DNA from: Microvirga subterranea | GTDB lineage: Bacteria > Pseudomonadota > Alphaproteobacteria > Rhizobiales > Beijerinckiaceae | Direction: 5' to 3' | Assembly (NCBI RefSeq): GCF_003350535.1 | Contig: NZ_QQBB01000006.1 | Location: forward strand, 62,001-126,000 | DNA: 64,000 nt | Shown: positions 1 to 8,111 of the stretch, piece by piece | How positions within the stretch are numbered: position 1 is the stretch's first letter | Layout: every line of letters begins with the position of its first letter | Position numbers and translations under genes: made by a program | Notes under the pieces: generated by a model | Seen by the model: the letters and a program-made list of their open reading frames with translations, nothing else | What the model was told of the DNA's origin: nothing | Database searches by the model: none

Positions 1-781
1 CTGCAACTTCACCGGCTCGGTCTCCGGCGGTCGCGCCATCGAGCGCGCGGCGGCAGGCTCGTTCACGTCGCTCGGGCTGGAGCTCGGCGGCAAGGACCCG
101 GCCTATGTGCGCGAGGACGCCAACGTCGACCACGCCATCGAGAATATCGTGGACGGCGCCTTCTTCAATTCGGGACAGTGCTGCTGCGGCATCGAGCGGA
201 TCTACGTGCACGAGAAGCATTACGACCGGTTCGTCGAGGGCGCGGTCGACCTCGTGAGCAAGTACGTGCTCGGCAATCCGCTCGAGGAGGCGACGACCCT
301 CGGGCCGATGGCGCACAAGCGCTTCGCCGACCTCGTGCGCCGGCAGAACGCCGAGGCCGTCGCACAGGGCGCGAAGGCGCATATTAACGCGAAGGCGTTC
401 CTGGCCGACGTGGGCGACACCGCCTATCTGGCTCCGCAGGTGCTGACGAACGTCGATCATTCGATGAGCGTGATGCACGACGAGAGCTTCGGCCCGACCG
501 TCGGCATCATGAAGGTCAAAGGGGACGAGGAGGCGATCCGCCTCATGAACGACTCGCCCTATGGCCTGTCGGCCGCGATCTGGACCTCCGACGTCGATGC
601 GGCGGAAGCCATCGGCGAGCGGCTGGAGACCGGCACCGTGTTCATGAACCGCTGCGACTATCTCGATCCCGCTCTCGCCTGGACCGGCGTGAAGGATACG
701 GGCCGCGGCGCGAGCCTGTCGCGGCTGGCCTACGAATCCCTCACCCGTCCCAAGTCCTACCACCTGCGCCACGCGCTGTGA
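1..781 (+). CDS. aldehyde dehydrogenase, 5'-truncated by the window edge
   Basis: The C-terminal 259 residues of an NAD(P)-dependent aldehyde dehydrogenase, reading from base 2. The conserved LELGGKDP block carries the general-base Glu (codon 80-82). The FFNSGQCCCG block carries the catalytic Cys, probably the middle of three adjacent cysteines (codon 182-184). The later SFGPTVGI and NDSPYGLSAAIW blocks are also typical. About half of a normal ~480-residue enzyme is missing upstream of the window. The stop codon overlaps the possible GTG start of the following iron alcohol dehydrogenase, so the two are translationally coupled and probably interconvert an alcohol, its aldehyde and its acid. 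The substrate cannot be told from sequence. Confidence 0.93.
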   Translation, partial: CNFTGSVSGGRAIERAAAGSFTSLGLELGGKDPAYVREDANVDHAIENIVDGAFFNSGQCCCGIERIYVHEKHYDRFVEGAVDLVSKYVLGNPLEEATTLGPMAHKRFADLVRRQNAEAVAQGAKAHINAKAFLADVGDTAYLAPQVLTNVDHSMSVMHDESFGPTVGIMKVKGDEEAIRLMNDSPYGLSAAIWTSDVDAAEAIGERLETGTVFMNRCDYLDPALAWTGVKDTGRGASLSRLAYESLTRPKSYHLRHAL

Positions 782-1953
782 GCATTACGATGACCGCTTC
801 TCCCCGCTCCAACTGGAACTACCCCACCGCTGTTCGCTTCGGCGCCGGCCGCATCTCGGAACTGGCCGAAGCCTGCCGCACGGTCGGCATGTCGGCGCCG
901 CTGATCGTCACCGATCCGTTCCTGGCCACGCAGCCGATGACCAAGGCGGCGCTCGACCAGCTGACCGGCGCCGGCCTCAGGGCCGCCGTCTTCTCCGACA
1001 TCAAGCCGAACCCGGTCGAGACCAACGTCTATAAGGGCCTCGAGGCGCTGAAGGCCGGCAATCACGACGGCGTCGTCGCGTTCGGCGGCGGCTCTGCGCT
1101 CGACGCCGGCAAGGTCATCGCCTTCATGGCGGGCCAGACGCGGCCCATGTGGGATTTCGAGGATATCGGCGATTGGTGGACCCGCGCCGACCCCAATGGC
1201 ATCCTGCCGATCATTGCCGTGCCGACGACCGCCGGAACGGGCTCGGAAGTCGGCCGCGCGGGCGTCATCACCCAGGAGGCGACGCACACCAAGAAGGTGA
1301 TCTTCCATCCGCTGATGATGCCGAAGATCGTGATCTGCGATCCGGAGCTGACGGTCGGCATGCCGCCCCACATCACCGCCGGCACGGGCCTCGACGCGCT
1401 TGCGCATTGCATAGAGGCCTATTGCGCGCCGGGCTATCACCCGATGGCCGAGGGCATCGCGGTCGAGGGCATCCGCCTCGTCAAGGAATATCTGCCGCGC
1501 GCCTACAAGGACGGCAAGGACATTGAGGCACGCGCCAACATGATGTCGGCGGCCGCCATGGGCGCCACCGCGTTCCAGAAGGGCTTGGGCGCCATCCACG
1601 CGCTGTCGCATCCCGCGGGTGCGCTCTACGACACCCATCACGGGCTGACCAACGCGGTCTTCATGCCTTACGTGCTGGTCTACAACCGCGCGGCGATCGA
1701 GCGGAAGATCGAGCGGCTTGCGGCCTATATCGGCCTGGAGCCGTCCTTCCAGGCCTTCCTCGACTGGGTGTTGCAGCTGCGTCGGGATCTGGGCGTGCCG
1801 CACACGCTGGAGGGCCTCAAGATCGATGCCGCGCGCTTCGACGAGATGTCCGAGATGGCTCCGAACGATCCGACCGCCGGCGGCAACCCGGTGCCGATCA
1901 CGAAGGAAAGCGCCCGCAAGCTCTTCGAGGATGCTCTGGCCGGGCGCGTCTGA
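778..1953 (+). CDS. iron-containing alcohol dehydrogenase
   Basis: A group III (Fe-dependent) alcohol dehydrogenase of 391 residues, the usual family length. The cofactor-binding GGGSALDAGKVIAF lies near residue 100. The metal-binding histidines are visible in TGLDALAHCIEAY and in HALSHPAGALYDTHHG. The GTG at 778 overlaps the preceding stop by 4 bp. An ATG at 790 is an equally possible start, giving 387 residues. It sits directly behind an aldehyde dehydrogenase gene and is followed by a strong terminator, so it is the last gene of that operon. It probably reduces or oxidises a short-chain alcohol/aldehyde pair. Confidence 0.93.
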   Translation: MSITMTASPRSNWNYPTAVRFGAGRISELAEACRTVGMSAPLIVTDPFLATQPMTKAALDQLTGAGLRAAVFSDIKPNPVETNVYKGLEALKAGNHDGVVAFGGGSALDAGKVIAFMAGQTRPMWDFEDIGDWWTRADPNGILPIIAVPTTAGTGSEVGRAGVITQEATHTKKVIFHPLMMPKIVICDPELTVGMPPHITAGTGLDALAHCIEAYCAPGYHPMAEGIAVEGIRLVKEYLPRAYKDGKDIEARANMMSAAAMGATAFQKGLGAIHALSHPAGALYDTHHGLTNAVFMPYVLVYNRAAIERKIERLAAYIGLEPSFQAFLDWVLQLRRDLGVPHTLEGLKIDAARFDEMSEMAPNDPTAGGNPVPITKESARKLFEDALAGRV

Positions 1954-1977
1954 GGCGCGGCAAGGGCGAATTCCGAG

Positions 1978-2008
1978 CGGCACCGCTGGTCCCCAGCGGT
2001 GCCGTTTT
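1978..2008 (+). terminator. rho-independent terminator of the dehydrogenase operon
   Basis: A perfect 12-bp stem (CGGCACCGCTGG / CCAGCGGTGCCG) with a 3-nt loop, followed directly by TTTT. It lies 25 bp past the iron alcohol dehydrogenase stop and just before the converging FMN reductase gene. Confidence 0.85.
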
Positions 2009-2018
2009 ACGTGGAGGC

Positions 2019-2585
2019 TCAGCCCCGCATCGGCTTCAGGGCCTCCGCCCAGCGATGCAGCTCGTCCATCATGGGCTTCACGGAGGCAAGGATCAGGTCG
2101 TTCGGCCGGAACACCTTGTCCTCACCGATCAGCTGCCCGAAGTTCGGGATCGAGACTCCCTCCGTCATCGGCATCATCTTGAGCGTCGTCACGAGCTGCT
2201 TGGCCATCTGCACCGCACGCAGGCCGCCCGACACGCCGCCATAGCTCACGAAACCCGCGGGCTTGTAGTTCCACTCCTTGTAGACGTAGTTCAGCGCGTT
2301 CACGAGGGACGGCGGCGGGTTGTAATTGTATTCCGGCGTCACGAACACATAGGCATCGGCCGCCTTCACGCTCGCGCTCCAGGCCTTCGTGTGCTCGTGC
2401 TCGTATTTCTGCAGCACCGGATGAACCGGCTCGTCATAGACCGGCAGGTTGAACTCCGCGAGATCGACCAGGACCGGATCGAACTTGCCGTGTGCAGCGG
2501 CCTCCTGGTGGAACCACTTTGCGATGGTGGGGCCTGCCCGGCCCGGGCGGGTGCTGGCGATGATGATGTGAAGCTTGAGCGTCAT
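2019..2585 (-). CDS. NAD(P)H-dependent FMN reductase family protein
   Basis: A 188-residue flavodoxin-fold NADPH-dependent FMN reductase, full length. The N-terminal IIASTRPGRAG is the phosphate-binding loop for FMN, and PEYNYNPPPSLVNALNYVY is the characteristic second flavin loop. YGGVSGGLRAVQ follows. Such enzymes reduce free flavin, quinones or azo compounds in the cytosol. It is divergent from an HxlR-type regulator across a 103-bp gap containing a 17-bp palindrome. HxlR proteins commonly control neighbouring reductases in response to electrophiles or quinones, so this is probably the regulated target. Confidence 0.9.
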   Translation of the reverse strand: MTLKLHIIIASTRPGRAGPTIAKWFHQEAAAHGKFDPVLVDLAEFNLPVYDEPVHPVLQKYEHEHTKAWSASVKAADAYVFVTPEYNYNPPPSLVNALNYVYKEWNYKPAGFVSYGGVSGGLRAVQMAKQLVTTLKMMPMTEGVSIPNFGQLIGEDKVFRPNDLILASVKPMMDELHRWAEALKPMRG

Positions 2586-2624
2586 GTCTTGTCCTGGATT
2601 TGCGCTGAGGCGGAAGGATGATTA

Positions 2625-2641
2625 GGTTCCGACTCGTAACC
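2625..2641. promoter_or_regulatory. candidate HxlR operator (17-bp palindrome)
   Basis: The sequence reads GGTT-C-CGA-C-TCG-T-AACC. All positions pair symmetrically except one mismatched pair and the centre base. It lies between the divergent FMN reductase and HxlR genes. The heptamer ATTAGGT occurs at 2621-2627 and again at 2649-2655. The role is inferred from position and symmetry. Confidence 0.5.
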
Positions 2642-2688
2642 AGGGCTCATTAGGTAACGTTCCGCCTGAGCCGCAAGGAGGCACTTTT

Positions 2689-3096
2689 TTGATACCCGGG
2701 CACATCCGTGTAACCACGGACTGCCGAACCGTGACGGAGATCCTGTCCCGGATCGGCGACAAGTGGAGCGTTCAGACCGTCGTCCAGCTCGGAAGCGGAC
2801 CTAAGCGCTTCAATGAATTGCGAAGGCAGATCGACGGTATTTCCCAGCGCATGTTGACCTTGACCCTCAGGGGGCTGGAGCGCGACGGACTTGTGAACCG
2901 AACGGTATTTCCGACTGTTCCGCCGCGTGTCGAGTACCGGCTGACGGACCTAGGGTGTTCGCTCCTGAAGACAGTGCGTGGTCTTGCCGAATGGGCCATA
3001 GAAAACAGGCCTGAGATCGTTGCGGCCCGACAGCGCTTCGATGGAACGGCTTCAAATGGCCATACAGGAGACGAAAGGCGGTCGGCCAGCCTCTGA
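2689..3096 (+). CDS. HxlR-family winged-helix transcriptional regulator
   Basis: A 135-residue MarR-like winged-helix protein of the HxlR family. The opening IGDKWSVQTVVQLGSGPKRF is the family hallmark. RQIDGISQRMLTLTLRGLER is the recognition-helix region and RVEYRLTDLG the wing. One Cys, in TTDCRTV near residue 12, lies where many HxlR sensors carry their redox-active cysteine. The start is TTG at 2689, supported by AAGGAGG 7 bp upstream; no ATG fits the conserved N-terminus. It probably represses the divergent FMN reductase and itself. Confidence 0.9.
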   Translation: MIPGHIRVTTDCRTVTEILSRIGDKWSVQTVVQLGSGPKRFNELRRQIDGISQRMLTLTLRGLERDGLVNRTVFPTVPPRVEYRLTDLGCSLLKTVRGLAEWAIENRPEIVAARQRFDGTASNGHTGDERRSASL

Positions 3097-3105
3097 TTGG
3101 TGCCG

Positions 3106-3765
3106 CTACGCCGCCACCCGGCGCTCCAGGATCTCCCACAGCGCAGGATCCCGGAAGGTCTCGATCGTGCCGTCGGCGCCGAGGGCCTTCATGTCATCGG
3201 CTGTTAGCCCCGTAAGGACGCCGAAGGAAAAAAGGCCGGCGCCCTTGGCGGCTTTCATGCCGGAAGGGGAATCCTCGAACGCGACCGCCTCCTCGGAGCC
3301 GATGCCGAGCCGCTCCAGAGCCGTGAGGTAGGGCAGGGGATCCGGCTTGCCGCGCTCGACCTGCTCGATCGTGACCTTGACAGCGAACCGCTCGGTGATG
3401 CCCAGCACGTCGAGCATATGGGTTGCGTTCAGCACGGGCGCATTGGTGACAAGGGCGATGCGAATGCCATGGGATTCCGCCCAGTCGAGAAGTTCGACAA
3501 GGCCGTCCAGCGGCTTCAGGTCGAGCGCCCGGCGGCGGAATGCCGCCTCCTTGCGATCGGCGAAATCCTCATGCTCCTCGACGGTGCGATGGGGCAGCAG
3601 GGAGGCGAAGATCGCGTCATTGGTCCGGCCGATGATCGCCGAGCGGTAGAGCGCATCGTCGATCACGACGCCCTCCGGCCCCAGGACTTCAGCGAAGGCC
3701 TCCAGATGCGTGGGGTCGCTGTGCACCAGCGTGCCGTCCATGTCGAAGATCAGGGCTTTGAGCAT
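3106..3765 (-). CDS. HAD-superfamily hydrolase (phosphoglycolate phosphatase / beta-phosphoglucomutase-like)
   Basis: A 219-residue HAD subfamily IA phosphatase. Motif I is DMDGTLVHSD (nucleophile and acid/base Asp), motif II VTNAP, motif III the Lys in RGKPDPLPY, and motif IV EDSPSGMKAA. The helical cap follows motif I. I start at the ATG whose product opens with MLKALIFDMDG. The reading frame stays open for 55 further codons upstream, but these are not conserved-looking. The gene converges with hxlR, whose stop is only 9 bp away. The substrate is unknown. Confidence 0.9.
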   Translation of the reverse strand: MLKALIFDMDGTLVHSDPTHLEAFAEVLGPEGVVIDDALYRSAIIGRTNDAIFASLLPHRTVEEHEDFADRKEAAFRRRALDLKPLDGLVELLDWAESHGIRIALVTNAPVLNATHMLDVLGITERFAVKVTIEQVERGKPDPLPYLTALERLGIGSEEAVAFEDSPSGMKAAKGAGLFSFGVLTGLTADDMKALGADGTIETFRDPALWEILERRVAA

Positions 3766-3928
3766 CGTAGGGTCTCGTCGGTCGACGTCCGGCGGCCAAG
3801 CTTGCCGCTGTGCCTGTTGGAATCTTGCCTTTGCCTTATAGATAAATCGGCGGATGATAAACCGCTGCCGAGTGTCGCCGCCCTTCCATGGCCCAAAATC
3901 CTTCCCCTGCATCGATTGAGCGTTGCCC

Positions 3929-4696
3929 ATGCGGCTGATCGGCCGTCTAAGAGGGCTCTACGAGGGCGACAGCCGGGAAGCGCACCGTTTCCGCTACGGC
4001 CTCCTTCTGTTCGACGTCACGACGATCCTGTTCATCGTCGTCACCTCCTTCATGCCCCGCTTCCCGGTCCTCGAAGGAATCGATCGTGTGATCGGGCTGC
4101 TCGTCCTGGCCGACTTCGTCGCCCGCCTGGCGATCAGCCGTCATCCCTGGAAGGACCTGGCGCACCCGACCACATTGGCGGACGCGGCTGCGATCGTGTC
4201 GTTCCTCGCCCCGATCGTCGGCGAGGGAATCGGGTTCCTGCGGATCCTCCGGACGGTCCGGCTTCTGCGCACCTATCAGCTCCTGGCGCGTCTGCGCGCC
4301 GATAGCCCCTTTTTCCGGCGCAATGAGGAGCTGATCATCGCGACCGTCAATCTCGGCGTCTTCATCTTCATCATGACCGGGTTCGTGTATGAGACCCAGC
4401 GCTGGACCAATCCGGACATCGGTAACTATGTCGATGCGCTCTATTTCACGATCGCGGCCCTGACCACGACGGGCTTCGGTGACGTTACCCTCAAGGGCAC
4501 CCTCGGCCATCTTCTGTCCGTGATCATCATGATCTTCGGCGTGACCTTGTTTCTGCGGCTCGTGCAGGTGCTGCTGCGGCCCAACAAGGTGCGACACGAC
4601 TGCCCTGTCTGCGGCCTGCAGCGGCACGATCGGGACGCGGTGCATTGCAAGGCGTGCGGGACGATCCTGAACATCCCCGACGAGGGCTCGGTCTGA
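3929..4696 (+). CDS. voltage-gated potassium-channel-like protein with C-terminal zinc ribbon
   Basis: A 255-residue inner-membrane ion channel subunit. It has S1-S4-like helices including an arginine-rich S4 (ILRTVRLLRTYQLLARLR, about residues 109-126). A pore loop with selectivity signature TTTGFGDVT follows, where a GFGD replaces the canonical GYGD. After the final helix, the last ~40 residues hold two CxxC pairs (CPVCG and CKACG), a zinc ribbon on the probable cytosolic tail. A TTG six bases upstream is an alternative start. The product is probably a K+-selective tetramer; the metal-binding tail is unusual. Confidence 0.85.
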   Translation: MRLIGRLRGLYEGDSREAHRFRYGLLLFDVTTILFIVVTSFMPRFPVLEGIDRVIGLLVLADFVARLAISRHPWKDLAHPTTLADAAAIVSFLAPIVGEGIGFLRILRTVRLLRTYQLLARLRADSPFFRRNEELIIATVNLGVFIFIMTGFVYETQRWTNPDIGNYVDALYFTIAALTTTGFGDVTLKGTLGHLLSVIIMIFGVTLFLRLVQVLLRPNKVRHDCPVCGLQRHDRDAVHCKACGTILNIPDEGSV

Positions 4697-4700
4697 TCCT

Positions 4701-5813
4701 CTAGGCGCCCGGGATGATCGCGACGCCGCGCTGCAGCGCGAAGGAGATCGACACCGGTGTGCCCGCCGCAATGGGCTCCTTGCGGCCGTACTGCACGACG
4801 AAGAGCTCGCCGATCGGGCTCTCGACCTCGTACTCGATCTGCGTGCCCAGATAGGAGACCTTGCGGACCTGACCGGCGATCTCCCCGGGCTGCGGGCCGC
4901 TCTCGTCGATCAGGATGGCGTCGGGCCGGACCGCGAGCTTCACCGGCCCCTGGCCGGCGCCGCGATGGGGAAGGTCGATGTGCAGGCGGTCGACCTGCAC
5001 GCGCGCCTGCGGCCCGGTCAGGCCCACGACCGTACCGTTCAGGATGTTGGCGTCGCCAATGAAGTCGGCCACGAACAGGTCCGCCGGCTCCTCGTAGAGC
5101 TCCCGCGGGGTGCCCGTCTGGGCGATGCGGGCATTCGACATGACGATGATCCGGTCGGAGACGGCGAGCGCCTCCTCCTGGTCGTGAGTCACATAGGCCA
5201 CCGTGAGGTTGAGGCTCTGCTGCAGCTCGCGGATGTCCTCGCGCACCCGGCGGCGCAGTTTGGCGTCGAGATTCGAGAGCGGCTCGTCGAAGAGCAGGAC
5301 CTGCGGCTCGAGCACGAGGGCGCGCGCCACCGCCACGCGCTGCTGCTGGCCGCCAGACAACTCGGACGGTACGCGCTTCTCGAGGCCGGTGAGGCCGACG
5401 AGCGCCAGCTTCTCCATCGCCATCGCCTGCGCGTCCTTCTTCGACGCGCCCTGGACGGATGGCCCATAGGCGACGTTCTCCAGCACCGACATGTGCGGGA
5501 AGAGCGCGTAGGACTGGAACACCATGCTGACGTCCCGGTCCGCGGCCGAGAGGTTGGTGACGTCCTTTCCGCCGATCAGGATCTGGCCACTCGACGCCAT
5601 CTCGAGCCCGGCGATCATGCGCAGGGTCGTGGTCTTGCCGCAGCCGGAGGGGCCGAGAAGCGTGACGAGCTGTCCCGCGTCGATGATGAATGATACATCG
5701 TCCACCGCCGTGACGGTGCCGTAGCGCTTCGTCACGTTGCGAAACTCGACCGAGGCCGCCTGCTTCTTCGACGTGGCCGAACGGGGGGAGAGGAGGGAGG
5801 TCATCTGGTTCAT
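4701..5813 (-). CDS. ABC importer ATP-binding protein (AfuC/FbpC/PotA type)
   Basis: A 370-residue ATPase of the iron/organophosphate/polyamine class. Walker A is GPSGCGKTT near residue 54, followed by the Q-loop in VFQSYALFPHMSVLENVAYG. The signature is [15 protein letters not shown], Walker B LLFDEPLSNLD, and the H-loop YVTHDQEEAL. A C-terminal TOBE regulatory domain covers about residues 285-365. The start overlaps the permease stop by 4 bp, so it is translationally coupled as the last gene of the minus-strand importer operon. Confidence 0.95.
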   Translation of the reverse strand: MNQMTSLLSPRSATSKKQAASVEFRNVTKRYGTVTAVDDVSFIIDAGQLVTLLGPSGCGKTTTLRMIAGLEMASSGQILIGGKDVTNLSAADRDVSMVFQSYALFPHMSVLENVAYGPSVQGASKKDAQAMAMEKLALVGLTGLEKRVPSELSGGQQQRVAVARALVLEPQVLLFDEPLSNLDAKLRRRVREDIRELQQSLNLTVAYVTHDQEEALAVSDRIIVMSNARIAQTGTPRELYEEPADLFVADFIGDANILNGTVVGLTGPQARVQVDRLHIDLPHRGAGQGPVKLAVRPDAILIDESGPQPGEIAGQVRKVSYLGTQIEYEVESPIGELFVVQYGRKEPIAAGTPVSISFALQRGVAIIPGA

Positions 5814-8005
5814 GGCACAGCCTGGACGGCAACGGGGTTGGCATTGGCGGCGGCGGAGCGTCTGCCGAGACGCCGCTCGCCCACCGCGAGCTGGATCACG
5901 ACGATGGCCAGCAGCATGACGATGATGAGAACGGTGGAATAGGCGATGGCGAGGCCGAACTCACCCGCCTCGACGCGGCCGACGATGTAGGTCGTGGCCA
6001 TGTTGTACTCCGCCGTCACAAGGAAGATCACGGCGCTCACCGCCGTCATCGCGCGCACGAAGGAATAGACCAGCGATGCGACGACCGCCGGCCGCAGAAG
6101 CGGCAGCACCACGCGGCGCATGGTGGTGGCGGAACGCGCTCCGAGCGTAAGCGAAGCCTCGTCTAGGCTCTTGTCGATCTGGCTCAGGGTCGCGATGCCG
6201 GAGCGCACGCCCACCGGCATGTTGCGGAACACGAAGCACATCACGAGGATGAAGCCGGTGCCGGTGATCTCGATCGGCGGCACGTTGAAGGCCAGGATGT
6301 AGGACACGCCCACCACGGTGCCGGGAATCGCGAAGCTCAGGAGGGTGCCGAACTCGAAGGCGCGCTGGCCCGAGAAGCGCTGGCGCGTCAGGAGATAGGC
6401 GGTGAGCAGGCCGATGGCGGCCGTGAGCGGCGCCGAGAGCGCCGCGACCTTCACGGTCGCGAAGAACGAATCCCAGGCGGAGCCGGAGAAGTAGAGGCCG
6501 CGCTCCGTATTCTCGATGCGGAAGGCGGTCAGGAGGTGGTCGAGGGTGGGTGTGTAGTCGCGGCCCATGGAGCGCACGAAGCCGCCGACCATGATGATCG
6601 CATAGATCGCGAGCGTGAACAGCGCCCACGGGATCGCCGTGAGATAGGAGGCGATCGCCACGCGGCGGGGGAGGGGCAGGGGAATGCCCGCGTCGCCCTT
6701 GCCGGTGACGGTGGTGTAGACCTTCTTGCCCAGCCACGCATGCTGGAGCCAGAAGGCTCCGAGCGTGAAGGCGAGCAGGATGATAGACAGAACCGCCGCA
6801 CGTCCCTGGTCCTGCTGCGCGCCCACCACCGCGAAGAAGATCTTGGTGGACAAGACCTCATAGTTTCCGCCGAGCACCAGCGGGTTGCCGAAATCGGCGA
6901 GGCTTTCCACGAAACCGAGAAGGAACGCATTGGCGAGGCCCGGCCGCATGAGCGGAAGCGTGATGGTCAGGAAGGTCGTCCAGCTCTTGGCCCGCAGGGT
7001 CTGGGACGCCTCCTCCAGCGACGGGCTGATGCCCTGGACCACGCCGATGAGGACCAGGAAGGCGATCGGCGTGAACGCGAGAAGCTGCGCGATGAAGACG
7101 CCCGGAAGGCCGTAGATCCAGCGTGAGCGCGGGATGCCGAGCCACTCCCACAGCACGGACGAGAGCGCGCCGGAGCGTCCGAACATGAGGATGAGCGCGA
7201 GGCCGATCACGAAAGGCGGCGTGATGATCGGCAGCACGCTCATCACCCGCAGGAGCTTCTTGTAGCGGAACGCCGTCCGGGTCGCGATCAGCGCGAAGGC
7301 AAGCCCGAGAGCCGTGGTGCCGACGCCGACCAGCAGGCCGAGAAAGAGCGTATTCCAGGCGACGCCACAGCGCAGGTCGCTCGTGAGGCAGTCCAGACCC
7401 CAGATCGACCGGTCCATGAATTTCACGACGAACTCGCCCGGGGCGAAGTTGCCGTTGTTGTCTGCGAAGGCGCTCGCCAGGATCGTGCTGACGGGGAAGA
7501 ACACGAACACGAGGATCAGGGCGATCACGACGCCGATCGACGAGGTGACGAAGGCATCGCCCCGGCACCAGCCGCGGGCCGCGAATCCGTGGCAGAGGAC
7601 GATCAGAAAGGCCGCCGCGGTGAGCGCTGCGCCGTAGCCCATGCCGCCCTGGCGTGGGCCGGGCTCGCCGAAGAGCGCCTTCAGACCATCGAAAGTCCAT
7701 CCGTTCAGGCCGATGGTGAAGCCCTGGAGGATGATGAGCGCCAGGCCGAGCGCGCCCGAGGCGATGAGCCAGTCGCCGTCGGAACTCCGTGACGAACGCA
7801 CGGACGGCCACAGCGACATGAGGAGCGGGACGAGAATGGGCAGGAGCCACCACGCACCTGTCAGCCCGCGCACGAGCCCTGATCCGCCGCCGAGATAGTC
7901 GCTGAAGGTCGGTGCGGCATCGAGGCCGTACCAGGGCAGGAGGGCATAACCGATCCATCCCAGGATGATCCAGCCGAGGGTGGCTCGCGACATGTCTGTT
8001 CTCAC
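5810..8005 (-). CDS. ABC importer permease, two fused transmembrane domains (AfuB/FbpB type)
   Basis: A 731-residue membrane protein with two consecutive permease modules of about six helices each. Each module has an EAA-type cytosolic loop: near residue 330 (EEASQTLRAKSWTTF) and near residue 625 (DEASLTLGARSATTM). The two halves together form the full translocation pore, as is usual for Fe(III)- and hexose-phosphate-type importers. The N-terminus carries several extra helices before the first module. It lies between the binding-protein gene and the ATPase gene on the same strand. Confidence 0.94.
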   Translation of the reverse strand: MRTDMSRATLGWIILGWIGYALLPWYGLDAAPTFSDYLGGGSGLVRGLTGAWWLLPILVPLLMSLWPSVRSSRSSDGDWLIASGALGLALIILQGFTIGLNGWTFDGLKALFGEPGPRQGGMGYGAALTAAAFLIVLCHGFAARGWCRGDAFVTSSIGVVIALILVFVFFPVSTILASAFADNNGNFAPGEFVVKFMDRSIWGLDCLTSDLRCGVAWNTLFLGLLVGVGTTALGLAFALIATRTAFRYKKLLRVMSVLPIITPPFVIGLALILMFGRSGALSSVLWEWLGIPRSRWIYGLPGVFIAQLLAFTPIAFLVLIGVVQGISPSLEEASQTLRAKSWTTFLTITLPLMRPGLANAFLLGFVESLADFGNPLVLGGNYEVLSTKIFFAVVGAQQDQGRAAVLSIILLAFTLGAFWLQHAWLGKKVYTTVTGKGDAGIPLPLPRRVAIASYLTAIPWALFTLAIYAIIMVGGFVRSMGRDYTPTLDHLLTAFRIENTERGLYFSGSAWDSFFATVKVAALSAPLTAAIGLLTAYLLTRQRFSGQRAFEFGTLLSFAIPGTVVGVSYILAFNVPPIEITGTGFILVMCFVFRNMPVGVRSGIATLSQIDKSLDEASLTLGARSATTMRRVVLPLLRPAVVASLVYSFVRAMTAVSAVIFLVTAEYNMATTYIVGRVEAGEFGLAIAYSTVLIIVMLLAIVVIQLAVGERRLGRRSAAANANPVAVQAVP

Positions 8006-8065
8006 CTGACGTCTTCGGAGCGGGCTTCAGGCGAAACCCGCTCCTGGGAAACTCTATGGTAGAAG

Positions 8066-8096
8066 ACTTCCGGCGATGCCTCGCTTCGCCGGAAGT
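8066..8096 (-). terminator. intercistronic hairpin between binding-protein and permease genes
   Basis: A perfect 11-bp stem (ACTTCCGGCGA / TCGCCGGAAGT) with a 9-nt loop, in the 106-bp gap between the binding-protein stop and the permease start. There is no U-run. A hairpin here commonly stabilises the upstream mRNA or lets only part of the transcripts through, giving more binding protein than permease. Confidence 0.55.
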
Positions 8097-8111
8097 ACAG
8101 GTCGGGCCGTA

